The notes beneath the pieces are model-generated. The model saw nothing but the letters and a program-made list of their open reading frames with translations, was not told the DNA's origin and ran no database searches. A DNA stretch of 34,939 nucleotides from JBBQER01 sp052148155. Lineage in GTDB: Bacteria > Actinomycetota > Acidimicrobiia > IMCC26256 > PALSA-610. The stretch lies in contig JBKQIY010000015.1 in NCBI GenBank assembly GCA_052148155.1, positions 1 through 34,939 of the forward strand, in the 5' to 3' direction. The translations under genes and the position numbers were made by a program. Positions 15,699-23,498 of the stretch are shown here, piece after piece (within the stretch, counting starts at the first letter, position 1; the number at the start of each line of letters is the position of its first letter).

Positions 15699-16219
15699 GC
15701 CCGAAACATTAGACGTGCCGGCTCTCAGCATCGACCGTCCGAACGCCAACAACATTCCTGCTCGCGAGACATCTCGCATCTCGACCGACGCCGGCGACGT
15801 CGCGATCAGCCCCATATCGCGCATCCCAGACCGTTCCCGAACCGGCGCGTCAAAGATCCGGTCCGAGCGTCCAGACGCCGCGGACTGGACGGTTCGCGAA
15901 CGCCCCGATGCGTCACGAGTGGGCACGGCTTCAGGGCCGAAAGTTTCGCTTTTCCCGGGCGTCGGCTTCGAGGAGCACGGCGGCAATGATCGCGGCGTCA
16001 CGCCGGGTGACGAAACTGTCCGAGGACCTCGCAGGGCCCAAAGGCGAGATCAGACCCCTCGGCGCACGACCCGTTCAGGCTCGAAAAGGTGGGGAGTACG
16101 GTTCGCCGTCAGCAACGCGGGGTGCACAGGAAACCTTCAACCAGCCCGCAAGTCTCTCCCAGCCCCGGCCGCCAAGATCGCGTTTCACGACCTGATCCGA
16201 TGCAAAGGATGTGGCATCG
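15699..16219. other. 521-bp stretch without a recognisable gene
   Basis: Between the VOC gene and the moxR gene both strands carry open frames, but none has a plausible start, a Shine-Dalgarno or recognisable motifs. A minus-strand fragment ending at 15931 reads FVTRRDAAIIAAVLLEADA before its stop and might be a gene remnant; it has no start codon. The stretch should hold the promoters of the divergent VOC and moxR genes. Confidence 0.5.
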
Positions 16220-17275
16220 ATGTCTGCCGCCGATGAAACGCAACCCGTAGGTTCCGAAAAGCACGCCGCGCTCCTCGAGGACGCGCTCTTCCAGGTGAAG
16301 CGGGTCATCGTCGGCCAGGACCGCATGGTGGAGCGCACGCTCGTGTGTCTGCTTGCTCGAGGCCACTGTTTGATCGAAGGCGTTCCCGGCTTGGCGAAGA
16401 CGCTGACCGTGTCGACGCTCGCGGATGTGATCGGCGGCTCGTTCGCCCGGATCCAGTTCACCCCGGATCTGGTCCCGGCCGACATCGTCGGGACCCGTAT
16501 CTGGCGTCCGTCGCGGGAGGAGTTCGACATCGAGTGGGGCCCGGTATTCGCGAATCTCGTCTTGGCCGACGAGATCAACCGCGCACCGGCGAAAGTGCAG
16601 TCAGCGTTGCTCGAGGTCATGGCCGAGCGTCAGGTGTCGATCGCAGGCCGGACCGTACCGCTGCCGAACCCGTTCCTCGTGCTCGCCACGCAGAATCCCA
16701 TCGAGTCTGAGGGTGTGTACGCGTTGCCGGAAGCGCAGCGCGACCGGTTCCTCATGCAGATCGTCGTGGGCCAGCCGTCGTACGCCGAGGAGATCGAAAT
16801 CGCACGGCGTATGGGTGTCTCGGCTCCGAAGGCATCGCAGGTGTTGTCATCTGATCAGTTGCTCGCGCTGCAAGGCGTGGCCGACGAAGTGTTCGTGCAC
16901 CACGCAGTGCTCGACTACGCGGTCCGGATCGTCATGACGACACGCGACCCCGCGGCCGGCCATTTGCCTGAGCTCGCCTCGCGCCTGTCGCTGGGCGCGA
17001 GTCCCCGCGCGACGCTCGGCATGATCGCGGCCGGCCGGGCGCTGGCCGTGCTGAGGGGGCGCCGGTTCCTGACACCGCAGGATGTCTTCGACGTCGCTCC
17101 GGAGATTCTGCGTCACCGCCTGATCCTGTCGTACGACGCGCTCGCCGAGGGGGTCTCCACAGACGACGTCGTGCAGAAAGTGCTGTCGACGGTTCCGGCG
17201 CCGCGCGTCACGCCACGCCAAGACGATGCGCCTCAGCCGGCCGCCGGCGCAGGCCGGCTCGAGGAAACTGCATGA
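16220..17275 (+). CDS. MoxR-family AAA+ ATPase
   Basis: A 351-residue AAA+ ATPase. Walker A is GVPGLAKT (residues 54-61), Walker B LVLADE (113-118) followed by INRAPAKVQSALLEVM; sensor 1 is in LATQNPIESEGVYALPEAQ and the arginine-finger region in DRFLM; the C-terminal lid domain includes LSLGASPRATLGMI. Members act as chaperones that help assemble or activate partner complexes with VWA proteins, as in methanol dehydrogenase maturation. AAAGGA at 16204-16209 favours the ATG at 16220 over a GTG at 16211. First gene of a tight operon with DUF58 and VWA genes, the usual set. Confidence 0.95.
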   Translation: MSAADETQPVGSEKHAALLEDALFQVKRVIVGQDRMVERTLVCLLARGHCLIEGVPGLAKTLTVSTLADVIGGSFARIQFTPDLVPADIVGTRIWRPSREEFDIEWGPVFANLVLADEINRAPAKVQSALLEVMAERQVSIAGRTVPLPNPFLVLATQNPIESEGVYALPEAQRDRFLMQIVVGQPSYAEEIEIARRMGVSAPKASQVLSSDQLLALQGVADEVFVHHAVLDYAVRIVMTTRDPAAGHLPELASRLSLGASPRATLGMIAAGRALAVLRGRRFLTPQDVFDVAPEILRHRLILSYDALAEGVSTDDVVQKVLSTVPAPRVTPRQDDAPQPAAGAGRLEETA

Positions 17276-18276
17276 CCGACTTGCAGGGCCCCGCCCCGCC
17301 AGGCGTTGCTGCGGTTTCGTCGCAGGCCGCGCGACTGAGGCGCCTCGAGCTCGAAGTGACGATCCGGCTCGACGGCATGTTGCGCGGCGACTTCGCTGGC
17401 CTGCTCCCAGGGCCGGGCTCGGAGACGGCCGGGACGCGGACCTATGACTTCGGCGACGACGCGCGGCACATCGACTGGAACCTCACCGCGCGTTCTCTGA
17501 CGCCGCAGGTGCGGACCACCGAAGCGGATCGCGAGTTGCACACGTGGGTCGTCGTCGATCGTTCGCCGAGCATGGACTTCGGGACCGCGTTATGTGAGAA
17601 GCGCGATGTCGCGTTCTCGGCGGCAGCCGCGTACGGCTTCTTGACCGCTCGGCACGGCAACCGCTTCGAGGTGTTGGTCGCGGGTCGCGATCGACTCAGC
17701 CGGCTCGGTCCGTCGTCGACACGCGCCGCGCTCTTCGCCACCTTGTCGAAGCTCTACGATCTCACGAGGCTCGACGGCGCGCCGCCGACCTCGGACGTGC
17801 GCGACGCGTTGGTCGAGTTGGAGCGGATCCGTCCGCGTCGGGGCCAGATCGTCGTGATTTCCGACTTCCTCGACGACGAACACTGGGCCGGCCCGATGCA
17901 CCGCCTTGCGTTTCGTCACCAGGTCGTCGCGATACAGATCATCGATCCGCGCGAGCTCATCTTGCCGGCGATCGGGATGGCCGCGTTCGTCGACCCCGAG
18001 ACCGGGCGCCGGTTGCACGTGCAGACCAACGGCGCGCTGCGGAGTCGGTACGAGACCGCGGCGCGAGAACGTCAGGAGTCGATTACTCGAGCGATTCGCG
18101 CCGCGGGCTGCGAACATCTGGTTCTCGGCACCGACCGCGACTGGCTGCTCGACATCGTCAAGTTCGTCGCCAGCCGCCGGTCGATGCGGGGGAGCGGGCG
18201 GGCCGAACGTGCGCGTCGCGCGCACCGCCCCAACCTTTCGGCGGTCGCGGCTGTCCCCGAAAGGAGCACGCCCTGA
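17272..18276 (+). CDS. DUF58 domain-containing protein
   Basis: A 334-residue protein whose core has the DUF58 signature RTYDFGDDARHIDWNLTAR (about 58-76) and then a VWA-like region beginning ELHTWVVVDRSPSMDFG, where D-R-S-P-S resembles a MIDAS motif. Later VISDFLDDEHW and VVAIQIIDPREL fit the same fold. It has no membrane helix. DUF58 proteins are the standard partner of MoxR ATPases. The ATG overlaps the moxR stop (ATGA, 17272-17275) and GAGGA at 17261-17265 is well placed, so translation is coupled. The C-terminal tail (about 300-334) is Arg-rich and poorly conserved in style. Confidence 0.93.
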   Translation: MTDLQGPAPPGVAAVSSQAARLRRLELEVTIRLDGMLRGDFAGLLPGPGSETAGTRTYDFGDDARHIDWNLTARSLTPQVRTTEADRELHTWVVVDRSPSMDFGTALCEKRDVAFSAAAAYGFLTARHGNRFEVLVAGRDRLSRLGPSSTRAALFATLSKLYDLTRLDGAPPTSDVRDALVELERIRPRRGQIVVISDFLDDEHWAGPMHRLAFRHQVVAIQIIDPRELILPAIGMAAFVDPETGRRLHVQTNGALRSRYETAARERQESITRAIRAAGCEHLVLGTDRDWLLDIVKFVASRRSMRGSGRAERARRAHRPNLSAVAAVPERSTP

Positions 18277-19241
18277 GCTTCGCTTCGCCCGTGCGCCTGT
18301 TGCTCATCGTGCTGCCGCTCGGTCTGCTCGGCGCGTACGTGCTCGCCCAGCGATCGCGGCGCAAATACGCGTTGCGTTTCACGAGCGTCGACCTCCTCGC
18401 ATCGGTCGCGCCGCGCCGGCCCGGATGGCAACGGCACATCTCCGCGGCGCTCATGTTGTTCGCGTTGCTCACCCTGGTTTTCGGCTTGGCCGGTCCGACG
18501 CGCAAGGTACGCGTCGCCCGCCAGCGGGGGACCATCTTGCTGGTGATCGACACGTCGGGGTCCATGTCGGCGACCGACGTGAGCCCGAGCCGGCTCGCGG
18601 CCGCGAAAGACGGGGCCCGCCGTTTCGTCGACAAACTGCCATCCGGTCTCGAGGTCGGGCTGGTCTCGTTCAGCAGCCAGGCGCAGTTGCCCGCTCCGCC
18701 GACACTCGATCACGGCGTCGTGCTCGCAGCGATCAACAACCTTCAGGCGGGTGGCGGAACTGCGACCGGTACCGCGATCTATCGGGCGCTCGCCGCGATC
18801 TCCGCGCAACCGCGCGCCGCCGACGGCAAGAAGGCCGCCGCGGCCATCGTGTTGATGAGCGACGGCGCGCCGACGATCGGTCAGGGAGGCGAGTCACCTG
18901 AGCAGACCGTCGCCGACGCCACCGCGGCCGCGAAGGCGGCCAGTGTGCCGATCGACTCGATTGCCTACGGCACGCCGGGCGGCACGATCGACGTCCAAGG
19001 TGAGCTGGTCCCGGTCCCGGCCGATCCGCAGACGATGGCTGCGATCGCTTCGGGCAGCGGCGGCAAGTCGTTCACCGCCGTGAGTGGGACGCAACTCAAC
19101 GCGGTCTACGACCAGATCCGCAACAGCGTCGGCTACGACACCGTGCCGCGTGACCTGACCCGTTGGTTCCTGGGCCTCGGTGTGGTGCTGTTGGTCCTGA
19201 CGTCGGGCGCAGCGCTCGTTTGGACCCAACGTCTCCTCTAA
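18273..19241 (+). CDS. VWA domain-containing membrane protein (BatA-like)
   Basis: A 322-residue protein anchored by helices near 8-25 and 57-75 and a C-terminal helix (WFLGLGVVLLVLTSGAAL). Between them lies an extracytoplasmic VWA domain with an intact MIDAS: D-T-S-G-S at 93-97, a Thr in GGGTATGTAIY and the Asp in VLMSDGAPT. It should bind a divalent metal and a protein partner, completing the MoxR-DUF58-VWA system. I start it at CTG 18273: it overlaps the upstream TGA, AAGGAG at 18261-18266 lies exactly 6 bases before it, and the resulting start LSFASPVRLLL matches family starts of the type MSF..P..LLL. The conventional choice would be GTG 18291, 24 bases from the Shine-Dalgarno. Confidence 0.9.
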   Translation: MSFASPVRLLLIVLPLGLLGAYVLAQRSRRKYALRFTSVDLLASVAPRRPGWQRHISAALMLFALLTLVFGLAGPTRKVRVARQRGTILLVIDTSGSMSATDVSPSRLAAAKDGARRFVDKLPSGLEVGLVSFSSQAQLPAPPTLDHGVVLAAINNLQAGGGTATGTAIYRALAAISAQPRAADGKKAAAAIVLMSDGAPTIGQGGESPEQTVADATAAAKAASVPIDSIAYGTPGGTIDVQGELVPVPADPQTMAAIASGSGGKSFTAVSGTQLNAVYDQIRNSVGYDTVPRDLTRWFLGLGVVLLVLTSGAALVWTQRLL

Positions 19242-19477
19242 CAACCCCGGACGTGTGCTTCGCTGCCTGCACCGCGTGAACGATGGCCGCTACCGCCCCG
19301 TCGTTTCCCGCCTGTTCGCCGCAACTTTTCCTCACCCCGGGATGCCGCCCAACCACGAAAAGGCCCGAAGCGAACGAGCCCGAAGAGCGTCGTGAATCGT
19401 CGATCACCCACACACACGCCGGCGCGGCGGCATTCGCGATCGTGATGTTGCATCCGGTCGGAGATGGGCGGGTTTGC

Positions 19478-19483
19478 CATGAT
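19478..19483 (+). promoter_or_regulatory. Putative -10 of the methyltransferase gene
   Basis: CATGAT lies 12 to 7 bases before the ATG at 19490, and TGC just upstream gives an extended -10 look. No Shine-Dalgarno precedes the gene, so a leaderless message is likely. Confidence 0.45.
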
Positions 19484-19489
19484 GGGCGC

Positions 19490-20173
19490 ATGGCCGACAC
19501 GCCGGTGACGTCCACACCCCTGGCCGGTTGGTCGGATGCCGCGCAGGTCGAATGGTACGTCGATCGGATCGGCAAGCTCGAAGCCCGACAGGCTGGTGAG
19601 CAGATGCTCGCCGATGTGATGCCGCTCGCGCCGCGGCGGGTGCTCGACCTCGGCTGCGGTGACGGCCGACTCGCCGCGTTGACGCTCACGGAGCGGCAAT
19701 CGGTCGAAGCGATCGTCGCCGTCGACGTGTCTCCTCCGATGTTGGAGCGCGCTCGCGAGCGGTTCGCCGACGAGCACAGAGTCGAGGTGCGCGCGTGGGA
19801 CTTACGAAATCCCCTCACGCCGCTCGGAACGTTCGACCTCATCGTTTCGGGTTTCGCCATCCACCATCTCGAAGACCCGAGGAAGCAGCAGCTCTTCGCC
19901 GAAGCCGCGACGCAGCTGACCCCGGCCGGCGTGTTCGTCAACCTCGAGGTCGTCGCGTCGGCAACGCCACAGCGCCACGCCGAGTTCCTCATCGCCATTG
20001 GACGCACCCACGACGATCCCGAGGACCGATTGGCAACAATCGACGACCAGCTGGCATGGATGCGCGATGCCGGCATGACGAACGTCGACTGCGTATGGCG
20101 CTGGAGAGGATTCGCTCTCCTCATCGGTGAGGCACCACATCAGACCCCGTCAGACACCGGCCGTATCCCATAA
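19490..20173 (+). CDS. Class I SAM-dependent methyltransferase
   Basis: A 227-residue soluble enzyme. Motif I is VLDLGCGDGR (51-60), the acidic loop after strand 2 is IVAVDVSPPMLERARERF, and post-motif segments FDLIVSGFAIHHLED and LTPAGVFVNLEVVASA fit the Methyltransf_25 type. The C-terminal part (LDWM-like D-D-Q-L-A-W-M-R-D-A-G-M) is typical of small-molecule methyltransferases. Acceptor unknown. The frame is open upstream to 19283, but that part shows no family similarity; the ATG at 19490 fits the methyltransferase N-terminus. Alone between the VWA operon and an orphan gene. Confidence 0.9.
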   Translation: MADTPVTSTPLAGWSDAAQVEWYVDRIGKLEARQAGEQMLADVMPLAPRRVLDLGCGDGRLAALTLTERQSVEAIVAVDVSPPMLERARERFADEHRVEVRAWDLRNPLTPLGTFDLIVSGFAIHHLEDPRKQQLFAEAATQLTPAGVFVNLEVVASATPQRHAEFLIAIGRTHDDPEDRLATIDDQLAWMRDAGMTNVDCVWRWRGFALLIGEAPHQTPSDTGRIP

Positions 20174-20294
20174 TCCTGGGCTCGGGCCTCCCAGTTCGGG
20201 ACGGCGGCATTCGCGAGCTGCGTGCGTCGAGTTGGAGCGGGCCGCGCCGGACGTCGATCCGGTCGACGCCCGTGACACAGTGACCGTGGTCGGG

Positions 20295-20300
20295 CAAAGT
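20295..20300 (+). promoter_or_regulatory. Putative -10 of the small orphan gene
   Basis: CAAAGT lies 12 to 7 bases before the ATG at 20307. No Shine-Dalgarno is visible. Confidence 0.35.
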
Positions 20301-20306
20301 GTCGCT

Positions 20307-20588
20307 ATGACCGACGAACCACCCATCATCAATCTCGATGTCACCGTGGGCGACGCGGCCGCAGCGCGGACTCTCATCAAAGGAATGCTCATGACCGAGG
20401 GCTGGGACTACAACGTCGAGCTTCCCGCCGACCCGAATGAGCTCGGCCGGCTCGTCTTGGCGCTCGCTCACGAAGCAGCGTTGCTCGCGCTGCAAGTCCA
20501 CGTCGATCATCCCGACACGCCGGCGGTCAAGATCGTCGACCTGCTCGCCACAAACGAACCACGCAAAGGACTGCGACTCGTTGACTGA
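20307..20588 (+). CDS. Small acidic protein of unknown function
   Basis: A 93-residue soluble protein, not recognised. It has a beta start (MTDEPPIINLDVTVGDAAAA), a helix beginning ARTLIKGMLMTEGWDYNVEL, and a second, Ala/Leu-rich helix (GRLVLALAHEAALLALQVHV), ending in KIVDLLATNEPRKGLRLVD. Codon use matches neighbouring genes (G/C-rich third positions), supporting a real gene. I chose ATG 20307; the frame is open upstream to 20127 but that part overlaps the methyltransferase end. No operon partner; the next real gene downstream is a remnant. Confidence 0.6.
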   Translation: MTDEPPIINLDVTVGDAAAARTLIKGMLMTEGWDYNVELPADPNELGRLVLALAHEAALLALQVHVDHPDTPAVKIVDLLATNEPRKGLRLVD

Positions 20589-20704
20589 CCCCACGAGCGT
20601 GTGAAGACCGCGAGGGCCGCCACTGCGGTCGAACAGCCCTGTCGGTATCCGAAAAACGCCTCCCCAAACATCACACGCACCAGCACGACACGCCGCAGGA
20701 CCGG

Positions 20705-20890
20705 GCTGATAGGTATGTTGACGGCCGCACCGCCACGAATCTGACCAACGCGAACCTCGCCAACGCCGACCTCGCCAACGCGACGGGACCCACCGAAATC
20801 AACGGCGTCACCTCGTCAAACACGACCTGTCCCGACGGGACCAACGGCGACACCGAAGCCAGCACGTGCGCAGGTCATCTGACCCCATGA
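20705..20890 (+). pseudogene. C-terminal remnant of a pentapeptide-repeat protein
   Basis: One frame reads ATNLTNANLANADLANATG (20732-20788), a run of A(N/D)LxxA pentapeptide repeats, then EINGVTSSNTTCPDGTNGD and a Cys-containing end CAGHLTP before TGA (20888-20890). The N-T-T-C-P-D-G-T-N tail after the repeats is a familiar C-terminal cap in actinobacterial pentapeptide-repeat proteins, which form a right-handed beta helix. Only three or four repeats remain and there is no start codon in frame before them, so I read this as a truncated 3' fragment. Confidence 0.7.
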
Positions 20891-21257
20891 GCACGACCGC
20901 CGCTCAAGGCGCACGCGTGGCATGACCGCATCCGGGCGGCCTTGACTTGGTCCTCTTGGAAGACGAGACAAACGCGGAGTTGCTGGCGGTCATCGCCGGA
21001 TGCGCCGTCTCGCAGGGAATCGTCTCCCGCGTCTCGAACGCGGAGGCGTGACCGCCCCCGTCGGTATTGGCTCGACGATGGTTGCCGTCGCCTTCGGCAT
21101 CCGACGCTGGACGAGGGCGTCCGCCTACTTCGCGTTGTTGGTGTGAATTTTCGCCCGGGTGTGGCGGACGTGCGGGTCGAGACATGAACGCAAGGAGGTC
21201 CGACGACCTGTTGGTCGCCGGACCCTCCTTGCGCTTGTACGAATTGCGGTGCGGTCG
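20891..21257. other. 367-bp stretch, non-coding apart from a terminator
   Basis: Between the pentapeptide remnant and the first paralogue of the secreted family I find no convincing gene on either strand. The only clear structure is the hairpin at 21189-21233. Confidence 0.5.
21189..21233 (-). terminator. Long hairpin terminator of secreted paralogue 1
   Basis: The arms GCAAGGAGGTCCGACGACC and GGTCGCCGGACCCTCCTTGC pair over about 19 bp with one bulge and one mismatch around a TGTT loop. It lies 25 bases after the stop of the minus-strand gene at 21258. There is no strong U-tract, as is common in actinobacteria. The symmetric stem could also stop plus-strand transcripts. Confidence 0.8.
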
Positions 21258-21797
21258 CTAGCTGATAACGACCGGTGATGCGCCCTTGACGGTCACCTTC
21301 GCAAGCGGCGTCGACACGCAGCCTGTCGCAGGGACTGCCGTGAACGAGTACGAGGTCTTCAGGTGCAGCCCCGCAAACTGTCCGGTTTTGGTCACGCCGG
21401 TCACGTTGTCTTTCGTCGGGCTGCCCTTGATGCCAATCAAGGTGATCGTGCCCACCGATGTCTTGCCGTTGCTCCACGTCGTCGTGATACTCGCCGTGGT
21501 CGTCTTGGTCGTGTAGGTGATCAGCTTCGTACAGTTATCAGCTGTCACCTTGTAGCTCACCTTGTATGTCGCGCTGGTCACGCCACCGCCGACGCAACCG
21601 CTGAGCTTCCCCGACGAGCTGACGGTGCTGTTGACCGTCGCTTTGCTCTTCAGGTCAGGCAACGCGGGCGAGAACGTCGCGGTTCCCGTATTGGTTTTGC
21701 ACGTCGTGCCGCCGGCCGCGCCAGCAGGCGCGACCCCGACCAGTGCCGTTGACAGCAGCGTCGCGACCGCGAGCACTACACCGAAAGACCTACGCAT
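21258..21797 (-). CDS. Secreted Thr/Ser/Lys-rich protein, paralogue 1 of 3
   Basis: A 179-residue exported protein. The signal peptide (MRRSFGVVLAVATLLSTALV) is cleaved near APAGAAG. The mature chain is Thr/Ser/Lys/Gly-rich and predicted all-beta, with Cys in GTTCKTNTGT, SGCVGGGVTS, DNCTKL and TGCVST, enough for two disulfides. Further segments shared with its paralogues are TATFSPALP near the start and WSNGKT near the middle. Not recognised as a known family. ATG 21797 is chosen because GAGAGGGG lies 5 bases before it; an upstream in-frame ATG at 21812 is on the wrong side of that site. Monocistronic, with its own hairpin terminator. Confidence 0.78.
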   Translation of the reverse strand: MRRSFGVVLAVATLLSTALVGVAPAGAAGGTTCKTNTGTATFSPALPDLKSKATVNSTVSSSGKLSGCVGGGVTSATYKVSYKVTADNCTKLITYTTKTTTASITTTWSNGKTSVGTITLIGIKGSPTKDNVTGVTKTGQFAGLHLKTSYSFTAVPATGCVSTPLAKVTVKGASPVVIS

Positions 21798-22407
21798 CTG
21801 ATCCCCTCTCAAGAAGCCATCCCGACCCTAGATGTCTAGCAGGACAGGCACGATGTTTCGATCCCTAACCGGCTCTGGTCGCGTTCGGTACCTGTGACAT
21901 CCCGCTGAGGCGCGAGTGAAGCGACGTGAACGAGCGTGGCTCATGCACGGATCGCCTCGACAGGACACGAGCGATCCAATCGGCCGCTGCACCCGACGCC
22001 GACCGGGGTTGCAGTCACGGCGGCACCCCGCGGCAAGAGTGCGCGGCCCCGATCCCCTCAGGTGAACGGGCAGTTCACACGCCGTAGTGCACCTTTTGTA
22101 ACGGTCGGCGCTGCCGAAAAGAGCACCCGCGAGTGGGATACGTCGCCGACAGCTACTCCTCCCGTGGTCGTCGGCACGACGTGCTCGAGCCACACGAACC
22201 CCACCACGACCTACTGCTGCCATGGTGGCCGCCGAAATTCTCGTGTGGCTCAACTCACGGTCCGGCGGTTGTCTTCGCGGGCGTGAACGATGACACGGGC
22301 ACCCCTGTTGGGCTGAGTGGGACGCGGCCGCATCTAGCCTGCGCCTGACACGTGGGCCGCCGCTGGTTACGGTGGGGGCCGATCCGACCGACTTGAGGGG
22401 ACGTTGC
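21798..22407. other. 610-bp intergenic stretch between divergent paralogues 1 and 2
   Basis: No convincing gene is seen on either strand: open frames lack starts with ribosome sites, recognisable motifs or family-like ends. It must contain the promoters of both divergent secreted-protein genes. The leaders just before them share a G-rich Shine-Dalgarno (GAGAGGGG; TTGAGGGG). Confidence 0.5.
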
Positions 22408-22923
22408 ATGAAGAAGTTTGGGATGTTCACGATGGCCATCGCGTTGCTGCTCCCAATGGCAGCGCTGACCGCAGCACCGGCAGGTGCTGCTGGAGGGACG
22501 ACATGTAAGCCGCCGTCCGGGACGCTCACCTTTTCACCGGGTGTCGGCGCGACGCTGAAAGCGCAGACGATCAATATCAATCTGCCGATCAAGGGCTGCG
22601 TCGGTGGTGGCGTGACCGGCGGTACGTTCAAGGGGACGCTCAAGACCGCGCCGACGGACATAGCGATGCTCACCAAGATGGCCGCAAACCTGAAGTTCCC
22701 GTCCACGATCACGTGGAACACGAAAGCGACCTCCACGTTCACCGCGACGTCCGACACGAAGATCGGCAAGATCATCACCTCGAAGGTCACCGCGAAGATC
22801 TCCAAAGGTCTCTTCGCCGGCCTGACCCTCTCGTCGGCGCAGACGGTCAAGTACGGTCCAATCGTCGGTGGCATCATCAAGACGCTGAACATCACCGGCA
22901 CCGGGTCGCTCACCATCAAGTAA
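22408..22923 (+). CDS. Secreted Thr/Ser/Lys-rich protein, paralogue 2 of 3
   Basis: A 171-residue exported protein: signal peptide MKKFGMFTMAIALLLPMAAL, cleavage near APAGAAG. The mature start GGTTCKPPSGTLTFSP and later GCVGGGVTGGTFKG match paralogue 1 closely, as does a W-N-T-K-A-T segment. Only two Cys remain (the first pair), so the second disulfide of paralogues 1 and 3 is missing. The rest is Lys/Thr-rich with beta-type alternation and ends in LNITGTGSLTIK. GAGGGG at 22395-22400 lies 7 bases before the ATG. Monocistronic with a hairpin just downstream. Function unknown. Confidence 0.78.
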   Translation: MKKFGMFTMAIALLLPMAALTAAPAGAAGGTTCKPPSGTLTFSPGVGATLKAQTININLPIKGCVGGGVTGGTFKGTLKTAPTDIAMLTKMAANLKFPSTITWNTKATSTFTATSDTKIGKIITSKVTAKISKGLFAGLTLSSAQTVKYGPIVGGIIKTLNITGTGSLTIK

Positions 22924-22945
22924 CGCAACCCACGACAGTCACGCT

Positions 22946-22984
22946 ACGTCTCGGGGTCCGGCACACCCGCCGACCCCGAGACGT
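22946..22984 (+). terminator. Hairpin terminator of secreted paralogue 2
   Basis: ACGTCTCGGGGT (22946-22957) pairs perfectly with ACCCCGAGACGT (22973-22984); the stem continues about two more base pairs past a one-base bulge. It starts 23 bases after the stop codon. No clear U-tract. Confidence 0.8.
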
Positions 22985-23430
22985 TGCGCGTCAACTGACG
23001 CCCAACCAGGGCGCCACGACCCGTCAGCGTGCGCTCGCCGCAGCCATCCCTTCGATCCATGATCGTTTCGGACTGGTGTTTCCGCACAACGAACCATGTT
23101 CTCGCAAGCCGAACGGGATTGCCGCGAACCATTCCACCATCGGAGACGGTCCGAAACCGAGAACTGGACGGTACCGAGCTACTGGCGGACCTGCACCACG
23201 ATGTGTCGTACGCCACCGACGTATTTTCTTGCGGGCGGGCTCGGACGATCACTCCGATAGCCGACTGGACGCGGGGCAGCGGGAACCGCCTCCGTTCGCC
23301 GGGGGGCGGGGCCGCTCACAGTTGCCCACGGTGGCGGGCGACGACATCAACTGGGCCTCTCCGGCGGCCAAGGCCGCACAAGGGGCGGGGTGTTGTCACG
23401 AGCGATTGGATGCCGCGCCCGACGTGACCA
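22985..23430. other. 446-bp stretch with no gene seen
   Basis: Lies between the terminators of the convergent paralogues 2 and 3. I see no start, ribosome site or motif that supports a gene, and no repeat of note. Confidence 0.5.
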
Positions 23431-23462
23431 TTCGGGACCCCGCCTGGTGACGGGGCCCCGAA
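23431..23462 (-). terminator. Hairpin terminator of secreted paralogue 3
   Basis: TTCGGGACCCCG (23431-23442) and CGGGGCCCCGAA (23451-23462) pair over 12 bp with a single mismatch and an 8-base loop. It lies 37 bases after the stop of the minus-strand gene. Confidence 0.72.
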
Positions 23463-23498
23463 CGGGCTTGCACCTTGTCCTTCGTCCGTGTCGGACGG

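Noticed and set aside
14520..15989. Long plus-strand open frame of 489 codons
   Set aside because: It runs through the PhnB-like pseudogene and OmdA gene in other frames and antisense to the VOC gene; its composition is Arg/Pro-rich shadow sequence without motifs.
15931..16030. Minus-strand fragment FVTRRDAAIIAAVLLEADA as a small gene
   Set aside because: Reads protein-like but has no ATG or GTG in frame before an upstream stop, and no ribosome site.
21828..22928. Minus-strand open frame of 366 codons
   Set aside because: Mostly antisense to secreted paralogue 2 and the empty interval before it; no signal or domain and no ribosome site.
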